This document shows positions 56,239-64,000 of a stretch of 64,000 nucleotides of DNA, in pieces. The stretch comes from Burkholderiaceae bacterium (lineage in GTDB: Bacteria; Pseudomonadota; Gammaproteobacteria; Burkholderiales; Burkholderiaceae_C): contig JAIEMS010000007.1 of assembly GCA_019751915.1 (NCBI GenBank), forward strand, positions 1 through 64,000, given 5' to 3'. A program made the translations under genes and the position numbers. Under the pieces are notes generated by a model. The model saw only the letters and a list, made by a program, of their open reading frames with translations. It did not search any database and was not told the origin of the DNA. The stretch's first letter is position 1, and each line of letters begins with the position of its first letter.

Positions 56239-57908
56239 GAAAATTCTCCAGACAGCACCCGTGGGGGCGTGGTGAGCATCTCACGCGCATGTGCCAAGGT
56301 GGCCTTGGACAATTGTTGCCCGCCCAGCATGCGCGCAATTTCGGAAACACGCTGTTCATCTTGCACTGCTTGCACTGTGCTGTACGCCCCCATGATTCCG
56401 CTGTCTTTCGATACAACAAGGTGCTGATCTGCTTGCGCTGCTACCTGCGGTAGATGGGTAACGGCCAGCACCTGTCGATCTCTGCCAAGTTGCTTCATGA
56501 GCTTTCCTACCGACTCTGCAACAGCCCCACCCACTCCGGAGTCCACTTCATCAAAAATCAGTGTCGAAGCAGCGCCAAGTGCGCTGGTTGTCACGGCAAT
56601 GGCCAAGGAAATACGCGACAGCTCGCCACCAGAAGCAATTTTATGAATGGCTCTAGGGGTTGCATCTGGATGCGCTGCAATCAAGAACGTTACCTCATCC
56701 ACACCGTGGGGGCCGGGAGAAGCACTCACGGCAATGGAGACGGCAAATTTGCCACCATGCATACCCAGTACCTGCATGGCTTGGGTGATAGCCTCTGACA
56801 GCCGAGGCGCAGCTTGGGTGCGGGCCAACGTGACTTGGCGTGCAGCATCGCCAAACTTTTGTGCCTTTTCTTGCTCGGCGGCCTCAAGGCGAACCACATC
56901 GGCGCTTGCATCCAATTGCTCCAATTGCTCTTTCCAGGCCCGAAGGAGCGCTGGCAACTCCGCAGGTGTGCGCTTGTACCGACGGGCCAGAGTCATCCAT
57001 AAGGAAACCCGGGCATCCAGTTCTTCTAGGGTTTGCGGATCCAAATCAACATGCCGAAGATAGGCATGCAGGGAGCGCACCACCTCTTGGGCTTGTGCCA
57101 AACTCGATGCCAAAGCATCTTTCAGCTCTTTGAATTCGGGTTCTAGATGCTCTCGTTCTTGCAAAAGCTCCTGCGCTCGGGCAATACCGCAAAGTGCGCT
57201 CGACTCTTCAGCATCTAGCAAATAGAGTGCATTTTGTGCTGTATCCATGAGCGACTGGGCATGCGTCAAGCGCGTGTGGCGGGCATTCAAATCTTCCCAT
57301 TCGTCGTCTGCCGGGGCCAATTTTTCTACTTCGGTAATTTGCCATTGCAGGCGCTCCCGGTCACGCTGCCAATGTTCTTGTGCTGCTCGGGCTTGCTCCA
57401 GCGCTTTTTGGGCCGCACGCCACTGCTCCCAGCAAGCCGATAAGGAGTGAGTAGAAACGCCGGCATAAGCATCTAAGAGACCTCGTACAGCATCGGGTCG
57501 GGTCAGACTTTGCCACGCATGCTGACCATGAATATCGAGCAGGTGCTCGCCCACAGTACGCAATTGGGTCGCAGTGGCGGGTATGCCATTGATCCAAGCA
57601 CGGCTCTTGCCTTGAATGTCAACAGTCCGGCGTAACAACAGCCAGTCTTCGTGTGCAAAGCCAGCTTCATCAAGCCAAGGTCGAAGAACAGCAGGGCAGT
57701 CGAAAGCGGCAGAGACATCGGTGCGCTGGGCACCTTCGCGCACTAGACCTGCATCAGAACGGGCACCCAACGCAAGCTGCAAGGCATCAATCAGAATCGA
57801 TTTACCCGCACCTGTTTCTCCCGTCAGCGCGGTAAAACCCGAAGAAAACTCCAAATCGAGTTCATGAACAATCACAAAATCACGCAGCGTGATGCTCTTG
57901 AGGGGCAT
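56235..57908 (-). CDS. recN: DNA repair protein RecN
   Basis: SMC-like ATPase for double-strand break repair. The 557-residue product has the Walker A loop GETGAGKS near residues 30-37, a long central coiled coil, the ABC-type signature region [14 protein letters not shown] and Walker B in [15 protein letters not shown] 57908 was chosen: AAGGAGG sits nine bases before it, whereas the TTG at 57914 is only three bases from that site. I did not find a clear LexA box in the upstream sequence, which is nadK coding DNA. Confidence 0.94.
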   Translation of the reverse strand: MPLKSITLRDFVIVHELDLEFSSGFTALTGETGAGKSILIDALQLALGARSDAGLVREGAQRTDVSAAFDCPAVLRPWLDEAGFAHEDWLLLRRTVDIQGKSRAWINGIPATATQLRTVGEHLLDIHGQHAWQSLTRPDAVRGLLDAYAGVSTHSLSACWEQWRAAQKALEQARAAQEHWQRDRERLQWQITEVEKLAPADDEWEDLNARHTRLTHAQSLMDTAQNALYLLDAEESSALCGIARAQELLQEREHLEPEFKELKDALASSLAQAQEVVRSLHAYLRHVDLDPQTLEELDARVSLWMTLARRYKRTPAELPALLRAWKEQLEQLDASADVVRLEAAEQEKAQKFGDAARQVTLARTQAAPRLSEAITQAMQVLGMHGGKFAVSIAVSASPGPHGVDEVTFLIAAHPDATPRAIHKIASGGELSRISLAIAVTTSALGAASTLIFDEVDSGVGGAVAESVGKLMKQLGRDRQVLAVTHLPQVAAQADQHLVVSKDSGIMGAYSTVQAVQDEQRVSEIARMLGGQQLSKATLAHAREMLTTPPRVLSGEFS

Positions 57909-57910
57909 GT

Positions 57911-58807
57911 TCAAGAGCCTCCTTCATTCCAGCGCAATTTTTTGCGCAAAGTGTCGAAATAGCTCCAGCCGCAAGGATGGAGAAAGCGCACGCAATACTC
58001 GGCACGTCTGACCAAAATACGATCCCCATGCAGCAGCGAGGCCAGCGACTGCATATCAAAACTGGCACTGGCATCGCGGCCACTGACAATCTCAATCGCT
58101 ATCTCGGTGGTGTCGGCCAGCACAATGGGCCGGTTAGACAAAGTATGCGGCGCAATGGGCACCAGCACCCACCCGGGGATAGAAGGATGAAGCATCGGCC
58201 CACCTGCCGACAGTGCGTAAGCGGTTGAACCCGTCGGGGAGGCAATGATGAGTCCATCGGCACGTTGGTTGGCAACAAAATGGCCGTCCACTTCCACCCG
58301 CAACTCGACCATGCCCGATGTGGCACCCCGATTCACCACCACGTCGTTCATGGCAAACGCATCAAAAACACAAACGCCGTCGCGCAATACACGGGCATGC
58401 ATCAACGGGCGGTGATCCTCCTCAAAATGACCGTGAAGCATCGGGGTGAGCTTGGTCTCGTAGTTAATCAAGGGGATGTCTGTGACAAATCCGAGTCGCC
58501 CTTGGTTGATGCCAATCAAAGGCAGACCGTAGCGGGCTAGTTGCCGACCAATACTCAACATCGTGCCGTCCCCACCGACCACCAATCCAAGGTCGCACTG
58601 TTCGCCAATACCATCGGCTTCAAGGGCTTGGTACTGGGTCAGTCCTGTGTGAATTGCAGTTTGTGCCTCCAACGCTACGGTGCAGCCTTGATCGACAAGA
58701 AATTGTGCAATTCCTTCAAGATCCTTGCGGACATTCTCCGCCATAGCCCCAGACACAGGACTCTGGTATTTGCCAACGAGGGCAACATGTTGAAAACAGG
58801 GCTTCAT
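57911..58807 (-). CDS. nadK: NAD kinase
   Basis: Phosphorylates NAD to NADP. The 298-residue product has the GGDGT motif at residues 78-82 (D80), [16 protein letters not shown] and [18 protein letters not shown] 58807 ([12 protein letters not shown]) fits the family; the open frame reaches 50 codons further, into the hrcA region. It is divergent from hrcA with only 29 bases between the start codons, and it precedes recN with a two-base gap. Confidence 0.95.
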   Translation of the reverse strand: MKPCFQHVALVGKYQSPVSGAMAENVRKDLEGIAQFLVDQGCTVALEAQTAIHTGLTQYQALEADGIGEQCDLGLVVGGDGTMLSIGRQLARYGLPLIGINQGRLGFVTDIPLINYETKLTPMLHGHFEEDHRPLMHARVLRDGVCVFDAFAMNDVVVNRGATSGMVELRVEVDGHFVANQRADGLIIASPTGSTAYALSAGGPMLHPSIPGWVLVPIAPHTLSNRPIVLADTTEIAIEIVSGRDASASFDMQSLASLLHGDRILVRRAEYCVRFLHPCGWSYFDTLRKKLRWNEGGS

Positions 58808-58836
58808 GCTCGAAATTACATCATTAAAATGATTGC

Positions 58837-59841
58837 ATGCTCGATGACCGTGCCAAGTTATTGCTGAAAGCGCTGGTTGAGCGCTACATTGAAGACGGGG
58901 AACCCGTCGGCTCCAGAACTCTGTCACGCGCTTCCGGTTTGGAGCTTTCGCCCGCAACCATCCGCAATGTCATGGCCGATTTGGAGGTGCTGGGGCTGAT
59001 TGCAAGCCCGCACACGTCATCGGGGCGTATCCCAACGGCCAAGGGCTATCGGCTTTTTGTCGACACCATGCTAACGGCTAACCGTGGGCAGCTCTCGCCC
59101 CCATTGTTAGCACCAGACCAACCCCAAAAAGTCATCGTTCACGCCGCCCAGTTGCTGTCGAATTTATCGCAGTTTGTCGGGGTCGTCATGGCACCCAGAC
59201 GCACCTCGATCTTTCGACATATCGAGTTCTTGCGTCTTTCAGAAAAACGCTTTCTGGTGATTATTGTTTCGCCTGAAGGTGATGTGCAAAACCGCGTCAT
59301 TTTTTCGGAAACTGACTTCAATCAAGCCCAGTTGGTTGAGGTAGCTCACTTTTTAAACTCCCATTACGCAGGCATGGCGATGGAGCAGGTTCGCGAACGC
59401 TTAGCAACAGAGGTCGATAGCCTTCGCGGCGAAATTGCCACCTTGATGTTGGCTGCAGTGAATGTTAGCTCGGAGGCTCTGGAGCAAGCACAGGACGATG
59501 TGGTGATTTCTGGAGAACGCAATCTGCTCTCGGTGAGCGATTTTTCTAAAAATATGGGCAACCTGCGTCGGGCCTTCGATTTGTTTGAGCAAAAGACACA
59601 AATTTTGCGGCTGCTCGATATTTCCAGTCAGGCAGAAGGTGTGCGCATCTATATTGGAGGCGAAAGCCAAGTCGTGCCTTTTGAAGAGCTTTCGGTGGTC
59701 AGTGCGCCCTATGAGGTTGATGGTCAAGTGGTTGGTACGTTGGGAGTCATTGGCCCCACCAGAATGCCTTACAACCGAATGATCCAAATTGTCGATATCA
59801 CCTCGAAACTGGTTTCAAATGCGTTAAGCCACCACAGGTAA
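58837..59841 (+). CDS. hrcA: Heat-inducible transcription repressor HrcA
   Basis: Repressor of groE and dnaK-type heat-shock operons; it binds CIRCE elements with help from GroEL. The 334-residue product has an N-terminal winged helix ([20 protein letters not shown] followed by [11 protein letters not shown]), the HrcA GAF-like middle domain and the C-terminal block [17 protein letters not shown] 58837 follows an AT-rich spacer shared with nadK. No CIRCE element is visible in front of it, so it is probably not self-controlled by that route. Confidence 0.95.
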   Translation: MLDDRAKLLLKALVERYIEDGEPVGSRTLSRASGLELSPATIRNVMADLEVLGLIASPHTSSGRIPTAKGYRLFVDTMLTANRGQLSPPLLAPDQPQKVIVHAAQLLSNLSQFVGVVMAPRRTSIFRHIEFLRLSEKRFLVIIVSPEGDVQNRVIFSETDFNQAQLVEVAHFLNSHYAGMAMEQVRERLATEVDSLRGEIATLMLAAVNVSSEALEQAQDDVVISGERNLLSVSDFSKNMGNLRRAFDLFEQKTQILRLLDISSQAEGVRIYIGGESQVVPFEELSVVSAPYEVDGQVVGTLGVIGPTRMPYNRMIQIVDITSKLVSNALSHHR

Positions 59842-59883
59842 AGCCTTTACAATCGTCCTCTTGCGGCTTTGATCGCACAGCGT

Positions 59884-59960
59884 GGGGCGTTAGCTCAGTT
59901 GGTTAGAGCAGAGGACTCATAATCCTTTGGTCGACAGTTCAAGTCTGTCACGCCCTACCA
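59884..59960 (+). tRNA. tRNA with CAU anticodon, probably tRNA-Ile2
   Basis: The 77 bases fold as a full cloverleaf: acceptor GGGGCGT/ACGCCCT, D arm GCTCAGTTGGTTAGAGC, anticodon arm GAGGA-CTCATAA-TCCTT and T arm GACAG/CTGTC, with CCA encoded. The anticodon is CAT. The TTTGGTCG...TTCAAGTC variable-loop and T-arm pattern is closer to tRNA-Ile2 (lysidine-modified by TilS) than to elongator Met. The distinction is not certain from sequence by eye. Confidence 0.85.
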
Positions 59961-59970
59961 TGGCACACCA

Positions 59971-60005
59971 AAAGGCCTTGCTACTGAATAAGTAGCAAGG
60001 CCTTT
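59971..60005 (+). terminator. Terminator of the tRNA gene
   Basis: AAAGGCCTTGCTACT (59971-59985) and AGTAGCAAGGCCTTT (59991-60005) form a perfect 15-pair stem with a five-base loop. It lies ten bases after the tRNA CCA. The A and T ends make it work on either strand. Confidence 0.85.
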
Positions 60006-60030
60006 CTAGTTATCGCGCCCCGAAAGAACA

Positions 60031-60066
60031 AAAAAAAAAGGAACGTGTTGAACACGCTCCCTTTTT
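60031..60066. terminator. Bidirectional terminator, mainly for the small Cys protein gene
   Basis: AAAAAGGAACGTGTTG pairs with AACACGCTCCCTTTTT around a short loop, with a poly-A run on the left that becomes poly-T on the minus strand. It lies 40 bases after the stop of the minus-strand gene at 60106-60372. Confidence 0.75.
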
Positions 60067-60105
60067 GCTGGATGCCTGCCATGCGCTACCAAGAGCACAT
60101 TGAAC

Positions 60106-60372
60106 TTATTTCCAACCCGATTCGCGTTCGCAGGCTTTCATGGCCGATGGGTTGGCCTTTTCCCATTGGCTGATGGAGCGTGTTTCGTTTTCGTCCATCT
60201 TGTCGTTCATGCACTCGCAGTACTTGCGAACGACACCAGCCTTAGCGCCTTCGTCTTTGTTGTCGCGCACGCACTGAGCGACCCATTTTTTATCGTCCGA
60301 CGACTGGGCTATCGCCGAGGTACCTGCAACCATAGCCGCAACAACCAACAATCCGGTGATGATTTTTTTCAT
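60106..60372 (-). CDS. Small exported Cys-containing protein (88 aa)
   Basis: The 88-residue product starts with a signal peptide (MKKIITGLLVVAAMVAGTSA, cleaved near AIAQ). The mature part of about 65 residues is charged and helical with four Cys (QCVRD, YCECMND, ACERESGW), which suggests two disulphides in the periplasm. The ATG at 60372 is preceded by GAAGGA; a longer frame upstream destroys the signal. A strong terminator follows. It is a single-gene unit. I do not know a function. Confidence 0.75.
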   Translation of the reverse strand: MKKIITGLLVVAAMVAGTSAIAQSSDDKKWVAQCVRDNKDEGAKAGVVRKYCECMNDKMDENETRSISQWEKANPSAMKACERESGWK

Positions 60373-60501
60373 GGGGTAATCCTTCAATGTCAATGTTTCA
60401 ATCTGCGCCTCTGAGGAGGTGACGTTGGAAGAGGTCACCCCTCTCCCAAGCGAATTCTATTCCCCTCAAAAGGAAGATTTCAGAGCAGATTTGGTTTTAA
60501 A

Positions 60502-61701
60502 TCAAAGCCCCAATTGCTGCGATACAAAATCGGCATCTTTGTCCCCCCGGCCCGAGAGATTGACCAAAATGGTTTGCTCAGGACGCATGGTTTTGGCTAC
60601 CTTCATGGCGTAGGCCACAGCATGGGCACTTTCGAGCGCAGGGATGATGCCCTCGGTGCGCGACAGCACCATGAAGGCATCTAGGCACTCATCGTCGGTG
60701 ATGGACTCGTAGCAGGCCCGGCCAATGTCTTTGAGGTAGCAGTGCTGCGGGCCAACACCGGGGTAATCCAGCCCCGAGGCAATCGAATACACCGGCAGCG
60801 GCTCGCCCTGCGCATCTTGCAACGTGTAGCAAGCAAAACCGTGGATGGCCCCCTTGGTACCACGCGCCATCGTAGCTGCGTGATCGGGCGTGTCCAGCCC
60901 TCGGCCCGCAGGCTCTACGCCCACCAGTTGCACGGACTCATCGGGTAAAAACTCGGTGAAGATACCCATTGCGTTGGAGCCACCGCCCACGCAGGCCACC
61001 ACCACGTCGGGCAGGCGACCATGCTGGGCCAAGCACTGCGCGCGCGCTTCGCGCCCGACAATGCTCTGGAAGTCGCGCACCATCTTTGGAAATGGGTGTG
61101 GCCCGACCACGGAGCCGATGGCGTAGAAAAAATTGACCGGGTCTTTCAGGTACTCTTCAAACGCGCTATCGACCGCATCCTTGAGCGTGCGGGTGCCGCG
61201 TGTCACGGGCACCAGCTTGCAGCCCAAAATTTTCATTTTGGTGACGTTGGGATGCTCCTTGGCGATGTCGATCTCGCCCATGTGGATTTCGCACTCAATG
61301 CCTACCAACGCACAGGCTGAGGCCAATGCCACGCCATGCTGGCCTGCCCCGGTTTCGGCCAGCACCTTGGTTTTGCCCATGTGCTTTGCCAACAGCGCCT
61401 CGCCCAAACAGTGGTTGATTTTGTGGGCACCGGTGTGGTTGAGGTCTTCGCGCTTGAGCACAATGCGTGCGCCACCTTGGCGCTGCGACAACCGCTTGGC
61501 ATGAAAAATCGGGCTGGGACGGCCCACATAGTGGGCATACAACTCGGCCAACTCGTCCTGAAAAGCCGCCGTTTGGCGCACTTGGTCGTAGGCGGTATTG
61601 ATGTCGTCCATCACGGCCTTGAGTTCTGGCGGAATGAGCTGGCCGCCATACTCGCCAAAGTAGCCTTGGCTATCGGGCATGTCCAAAAAAGTGCGCTCCA
61701 T
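60502..61701 (-). CDS. trpB: Tryptophan synthase beta chain
   Basis: PLP enzyme that joins indole and serine to tryptophan. The 399-residue product has the PLP lysine in HTGAHKIN, the catalytic Glu in [10 protein letters not shown], the phosphate loop [10 protein letters not shown] and the SGRGDKD end. It differs from common TrpB in several conserved places ([12 protein letters not shown] at the N-terminus, [16 protein letters not shown] in the middle). No trpA or trpF is in the window, although trpB normally pairs with them. It follows ung on the same strand. It may be a second, stand-alone TrpB. Confidence 0.9.
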   Translation of the reverse strand: MERTFLDMPDSQGYFGEYGGQLIPPELKAVMDDINTAYDQVRQTAAFQDELAELYAHYVGRPSPIFHAKRLSQRQGGARIVLKREDLNHTGAHKINHCLGEALLAKHMGKTKVLAETGAGQHGVALASACALVGIECEIHMGEIDIAKEHPNVTKMKILGCKLVPVTRGTRTLKDAVDSAFEEYLKDPVNFFYAIGSVVGPHPFPKMVRDFQSIVGREARAQCLAQHGRLPDVVVACVGGGSNAMGIFTEFLPDESVQLVGVEPAGRGLDTPDHAATMARGTKGAIHGFACYTLQDAQGEPLPVYSIASGLDYPGVGPQHCYLKDIGRACYESITDDECLDAFMVLSRTEGIIPALESAHAVAYAMKVAKTMRPEQTILVNLSGRGDKDADFVSQQLGL

Positions 61702-61752
61702 AGGTGTCTCCTAAAGGGGTTGAAAAATGCAAGCGCGCATTGTCACCTTTGT

Positions 61753-62511
61753 TTAGACACTATTTGCGCTGTCTTTTTGCTGCTGTGCCAGCCGAAATGC
61801 CCGTGCTTGTCCAAAGTGGCCGCAGCCAATAAACGGCAGTGGCGGACGCAGCGCCGACAGCGGCGATGGATGGTTGGCGCACAGCACCAAGTGACCCCGG
61901 TCGGTTGGAATGATCGCCCGCTTGCTTTGTGCGTGTGCGCCCCAGAGCATGAATACCACGGGCCTTGGCCCGTGTGCGACGTGGCCAATGATGGCATCGG
62001 TCAGCAACTCCCAGCCTTTACCAGCATGGCTGGCGGCTTGGCCTTCCTCAACACTCAAGCAGGTGTTGAGCAGCAGCACACCGTTTTCGGCCCACTTGAC
62101 CAAGCTGCCGCCGGGGTACGGAAAACTCGGCGCGGGTGTCCCCAAGTCGCGTTGCAATTCTTTGAAAATATTGTGCAGCGACGGCGGCAGCGCCACCCCC
62201 GGTGCCACAGAAAACGCCAGTCCCTCGCCCTGACCGCGCCCGTGGTAGGGGTCTTGGCCGAGAATGACCACGCGCACCGCCTGCGGCGGTGTCAGCTCCA
62301 GCGCCCGCAGCGGCTGCGGCGGAAAAATGGTGGCTCCAGCATCCAAGCGCGCTTGCAAAAAAGCGCACAGCTTTTGCCCGGTGGGGCTGGCAAAAAAATC
62401 CGCTACCAACGGTTGCCACAGCGGTGCCACCGGCCAGTCGGCTGGTGTGGCGCTCAGGAGCTGGCTGGCTGGGCTGGGTAGGGGTGCGTTGGTGTGGGGC
62501 AAGTCGTGCAT
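61753..62511 (-). CDS. ung: Uracil-DNA glycosylase
   Basis: Removes uracil from DNA. The 252-residue product has the catalytic water-activating motif GQDPYHG, LLNTCLSVEEG and HPSPLSALRPP with the second catalytic His. ATG 62511 follows AAGG; the TTG at 62520 is less likely. The N-terminal 35 residues are Pro/Ala-rich. It lies between trpC and trpB on the same strand, so a repair gene sits in a tryptophan gene run. The trpD-trpC-ung order is one I associate with this family of bacteria. Confidence 0.95.
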   Translation of the reverse strand: MHDLPHTNAPLPSPASQLLSATPADWPVAPLWQPLVADFFASPTGQKLCAFLQARLDAGATIFPPQPLRALELTPPQAVRVVILGQDPYHGRGQGEGLAFSVAPGVALPPSLHNIFKELQRDLGTPAPSFPYPGGSLVKWAENGVLLLNTCLSVEEGQAASHAGKGWELLTDAIIGHVAHGPRPVVFMLWGAHAQSKRAIIPTDRGHLVLCANHPSPLSALRPPLPFIGCGHFGQARAFRLAQQQKDSANSV

Positions 62512-62555
62512 GGGGAACAAGGCCTTGGAGGCGCTATTTTTCAGAAACTTGCATC

Positions 62556-62604
62556 CAATAGCCTTCTAGCGCTTGTGCAGCAAGCTTTTATTGCTCTGTT
62601 TTTT
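62556..62604. repeat. Interspersed repeat, intergenic copy (reverse orientation)
   Basis: On the minus strand it reads CAAAAAACAGAGCAATAAAA, then GCTTGCTGCACAAGCGCTAG and AAGGC. It shares CAAAAAACAGAGC and CACAAGCGCTAGA with the segment inside aroE. It lies between the trpC stop and ung. Confidence 0.6.
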
Positions 62605-62609
62605 GACAA

Positions 62610-63410
62610 TCAAGCAAACAACTGCGCCAGCGCCAGTCCCGGCTCGGGCGCGCGCATGAAGGCTTCACCGACCAAAAAGGCATTCACCCCGGCATCGCGC
62701 ATCGTCTTGACATCGGCCCCGGTCAAAATGCCCGACTCTGTCACCAGCAAGCGCTCAGGCGGCACGCGCTTTTGTAGCTCCAGCGTGGTTTGCAGACTGA
62801 CCTCGAACGTGCGCAGGTTGCGGTTGTTGATGCCCAGCAGCGGCGTTTTCAGCTTCAGAGCACGCTCCAGCTCCGCGCCATCGTGTACCTCGACCAGTAC
62901 CGCCATGTCCAAGCTGCGGGCAATGGCTTCAAAGTCGGCCATCTGGGCATCGTCAAGGCAAGCGGCAATCAGCAAAATGGCATCGGCCCCCATGGCCCGC
63001 GACTCATAAACTTGGTAGGGGTCGATCAAAAAGTCCTTGCGCAGCACCGGCAACTGGCAACTGGCCCGCGCTTGCTTGAGGTAATCGACTTGGCCCTGAA
63101 AGAACTCTTTGTCGGTCAGCACCGACAAGCAAGCAGCACTGATGCTGCCGTCGCCTTCGGCGTAGCTTTGGGCAATATCGGCCGGTTCAAAATCTTCGCG
63201 GATCACGCCCTTGCTGGGGCTGGCCTTTTTAATCTCGGCAATCACTGCGGCTTGGCCCAGAGCGATTTTGCCGCGCAGGGCACCGACAAAATCGCGCGTC
63301 AGCACCCGGCTTTCGGCATCGGCGCGCATAGCCGTCAGAGACTTGCGTTTTTGCGCCGCAGCGACTTCCTGCACCTTCACGTCGCAGATTTTTTTCAGAA
63401 TGTCGGACAC
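62610..63410 (-). CDS. trpC: Indole-3-glycerol phosphate synthase
   Basis: TIM-barrel enzyme of tryptophan synthesis. The 266-residue product has [17 protein letters not shown] with the catalytic Lys, [26 protein letters not shown] (split here: LRKDFLID and then [10 protein letters not shown]), LLGINNRNL and TESGI. The GTG start at 63410 is preceded by AAGGA at seven bases; the longer frame reads into Pro/His-rich sequence. It carries no fused PRAI (TrpF) domain. Confidence 0.95.
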   Translation of the reverse strand: MSDILKKICDVKVQEVAAAQKRKSLTAMRADAESRVLTRDFVGALRGKIALGQAAVIAEIKKASPSKGVIREDFEPADIAQSYAEGDGSISAACLSVLTDKEFFQGQVDYLKQARASCQLPVLRKDFLIDPYQVYESRAMGADAILLIAACLDDAQMADFEAIARSLDMAVLVEVHDGAELERALKLKTPLLGINNRNLRTFEVSLQTTLELQKRVPPERLLVTESGILTGADVKTMRDAGVNAFLVGEAFMRAPEPGLALAQLFA

Positions 63411-63471
63411 AGTTTTTCCTTGTAGTAATGGGGGCGTAGCGCACTTTGTGCAGCGATGGTGCACAGTTGCA

Positions 63472-63657
63472 TCAAGTCGGCGGCGGCGGCGGTGGTGGTG
63501 ACACAGGCGTATCGGTGGCCTTGGTAGTGGGTTCGGCAGGTGGCTGCTGGAGCACTTTGATGAAGAGGCGGTGCATGACCACACCGACCACGATCGAAAT
63601 GGCCGTCACGCCCAGGGCAATCCAAGTGCCCGAGTCGGTCCAAAGGGTCGAGGCCAT
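63472..63657 (-). CDS. Small single-span membrane protein with poly-Pro tail (61 aa)
   Basis: The 61-residue product has one membrane helix ([19 protein letters not shown], about residues 11-29) and a short tail ending in seven prolines and Thr. It starts on the trpD stop (TGATG, one-base overlap) and ends 61 bases before trpC, so it is probably translated as part of the trp operon. I do not recognise a function. Poly-Pro suggests EF-P dependence of its translation. Confidence 0.55.
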   Translation of the reverse strand: MASTLWTDSGTWIALGVTAISIVVGVVMHRLFIKVLQQPPAEPTTKATDTPVSPPPPPPPT

Positions 63658-64000
63658 CAGATGCCTGCCAGCGCGTGGGTGCGCGTGACCAGTTGGGCCA
63701 ACTTGTCTTGGGCTGCGCCGCTGTCGATGGCTTGGCGCGCCCGCACCAGCCCTTGGGCAATGCTATCGACCACATTGGCGGCATACAGCGCAGCCCCGGC
63801 ATTGAGGCACACGATGTCGCGCGCTGGGCCGAGCTTGCCTGCCAGCACATCGAGCACCACAGCCTGCGACTGCTCGGGGTTTTCGACCCGCAATTGGCGC
63901 GTGCTGACCATCGGCAAACCAAAGTCTTCGGGATGGATTTCGTATTCGCGGATAGCGCCGTCCTTGAGTTCGCCCACCAGCGTGGTGGCACCCAAGCTGA
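63657..64000 (-). CDS. trpD: Anthranilate phosphoribosyltransferase, C-terminal part
   Basis: Only the last 114 codons or so are inside the window; the gene continues beyond the right edge. The visible part reads GATTLVGELKDG, IHPEDFGLP, LNAGAALYAANVV and the closing helices of TrpD, which transfers phosphoribosyl to anthranilate. Its stop overlaps the start of the small membrane protein by one base. Confidence 0.93.
   Translation of the reverse strand, partial: SLGATTLVGELKDGAIREYEIHPEDFGLPMVSTRQLRVENPEQSQAVVLDVLAGKLGPARDIVCLNAGAALYAANVVDSIAQGLVRARQAIDSGAAQDKLAQLVTRTHALAGI

Noticed and set aside
58808-58836. CIRCE element in front of hrcA
   Set aside because: The spacer is only 29 bases and has no TTAGCACTC-N9-GAGTGCTAA pattern.

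Overview
The window is a stretch of chromosome from a GC-rich betaproteobacterium, most likely a member of the Comamonadaceae (Burkholderiales). The evidence is the gene content and order (lolB-ispE-tRNA-Gln-prs-rplY-pth, trpD-trpC-ung, a complete dcw cluster), a CTC-type L25, meso-DAP-type MurE and Coq7-type ubiquinone synthesis. I infer this from protein families; no database was searched.

Layout. 1-900 is an AT-rich islet unlike the rest: the end of an IS5-family-like element, a RelB/DinJ antitoxin gene cut by it, a 65-residue zinc-ribbon protein and a small membrane protein split by an in-frame TAA. 947-3864 holds ilvA (with a terminator-like hairpin in its leader), an OsmC-family protein and coq7. 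4230-22098 is the division and cell-wall cluster rsmH-ftsL-ftsI-murE-murF-mraY-murD-ftsW-murG-murC-ddl-ftsQ-ftsA-ftsZ-lpxC, mostly joined by overlapping stop/start codons; no mraZ precedes it. 22134-24444 is a small membrane protein, a promoter, a TPP riboswitch and thiC. 24459-29484 (minus strand) carries three signalling genes: an Aer-like PAS receptor without a normal kinase-control tip, an HD-GYP protein with a damaged HD motif, and a standard chemoreceptor.

29758-33790 is a four-gene cluster: circularly permuted ATP-grasp, alpha-E protein, transglutaminase-like protease and the Anbu/BPH proteasome homologue. It is preceded by a good sigma-54 promoter and two NtrC-like dyads, which suggests nitrogen control. 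I consider this the most interesting system in the window. 33794-39617 (minus) holds ruvC, mtgA, aroE, a TonB-like protein, an RNase II-family exonuclease and a YqiA-type esterase. 39689-45595 holds rodA, a ybhP-like hydrolase, clsB, folE, a BLUF photoreceptor, small proteins and a ferredoxin. 45661-59841 holds pth, rplY, prs, tRNA-Gln, ispE, lolB, a TPR protein, mutM, a dynamin-like GTPase, mutY, rapZ, recN, nadK and hrcA. 59884-64000 holds a CAU tRNA, a small exported Cys protein, trpB, ung, trpC, a small membrane protein and the 3' part of trpD.

A family of short interspersed repeats runs through the window. Its pattern is a TTGCTAT-(A/T-rich)-ATAGC arm followed by an arm ending GCGCTAGAGGCC. 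Five copies are intergenic and five repeat-like segments lie inside coding sequence (murE, murD, murG, the murC end, aroE).
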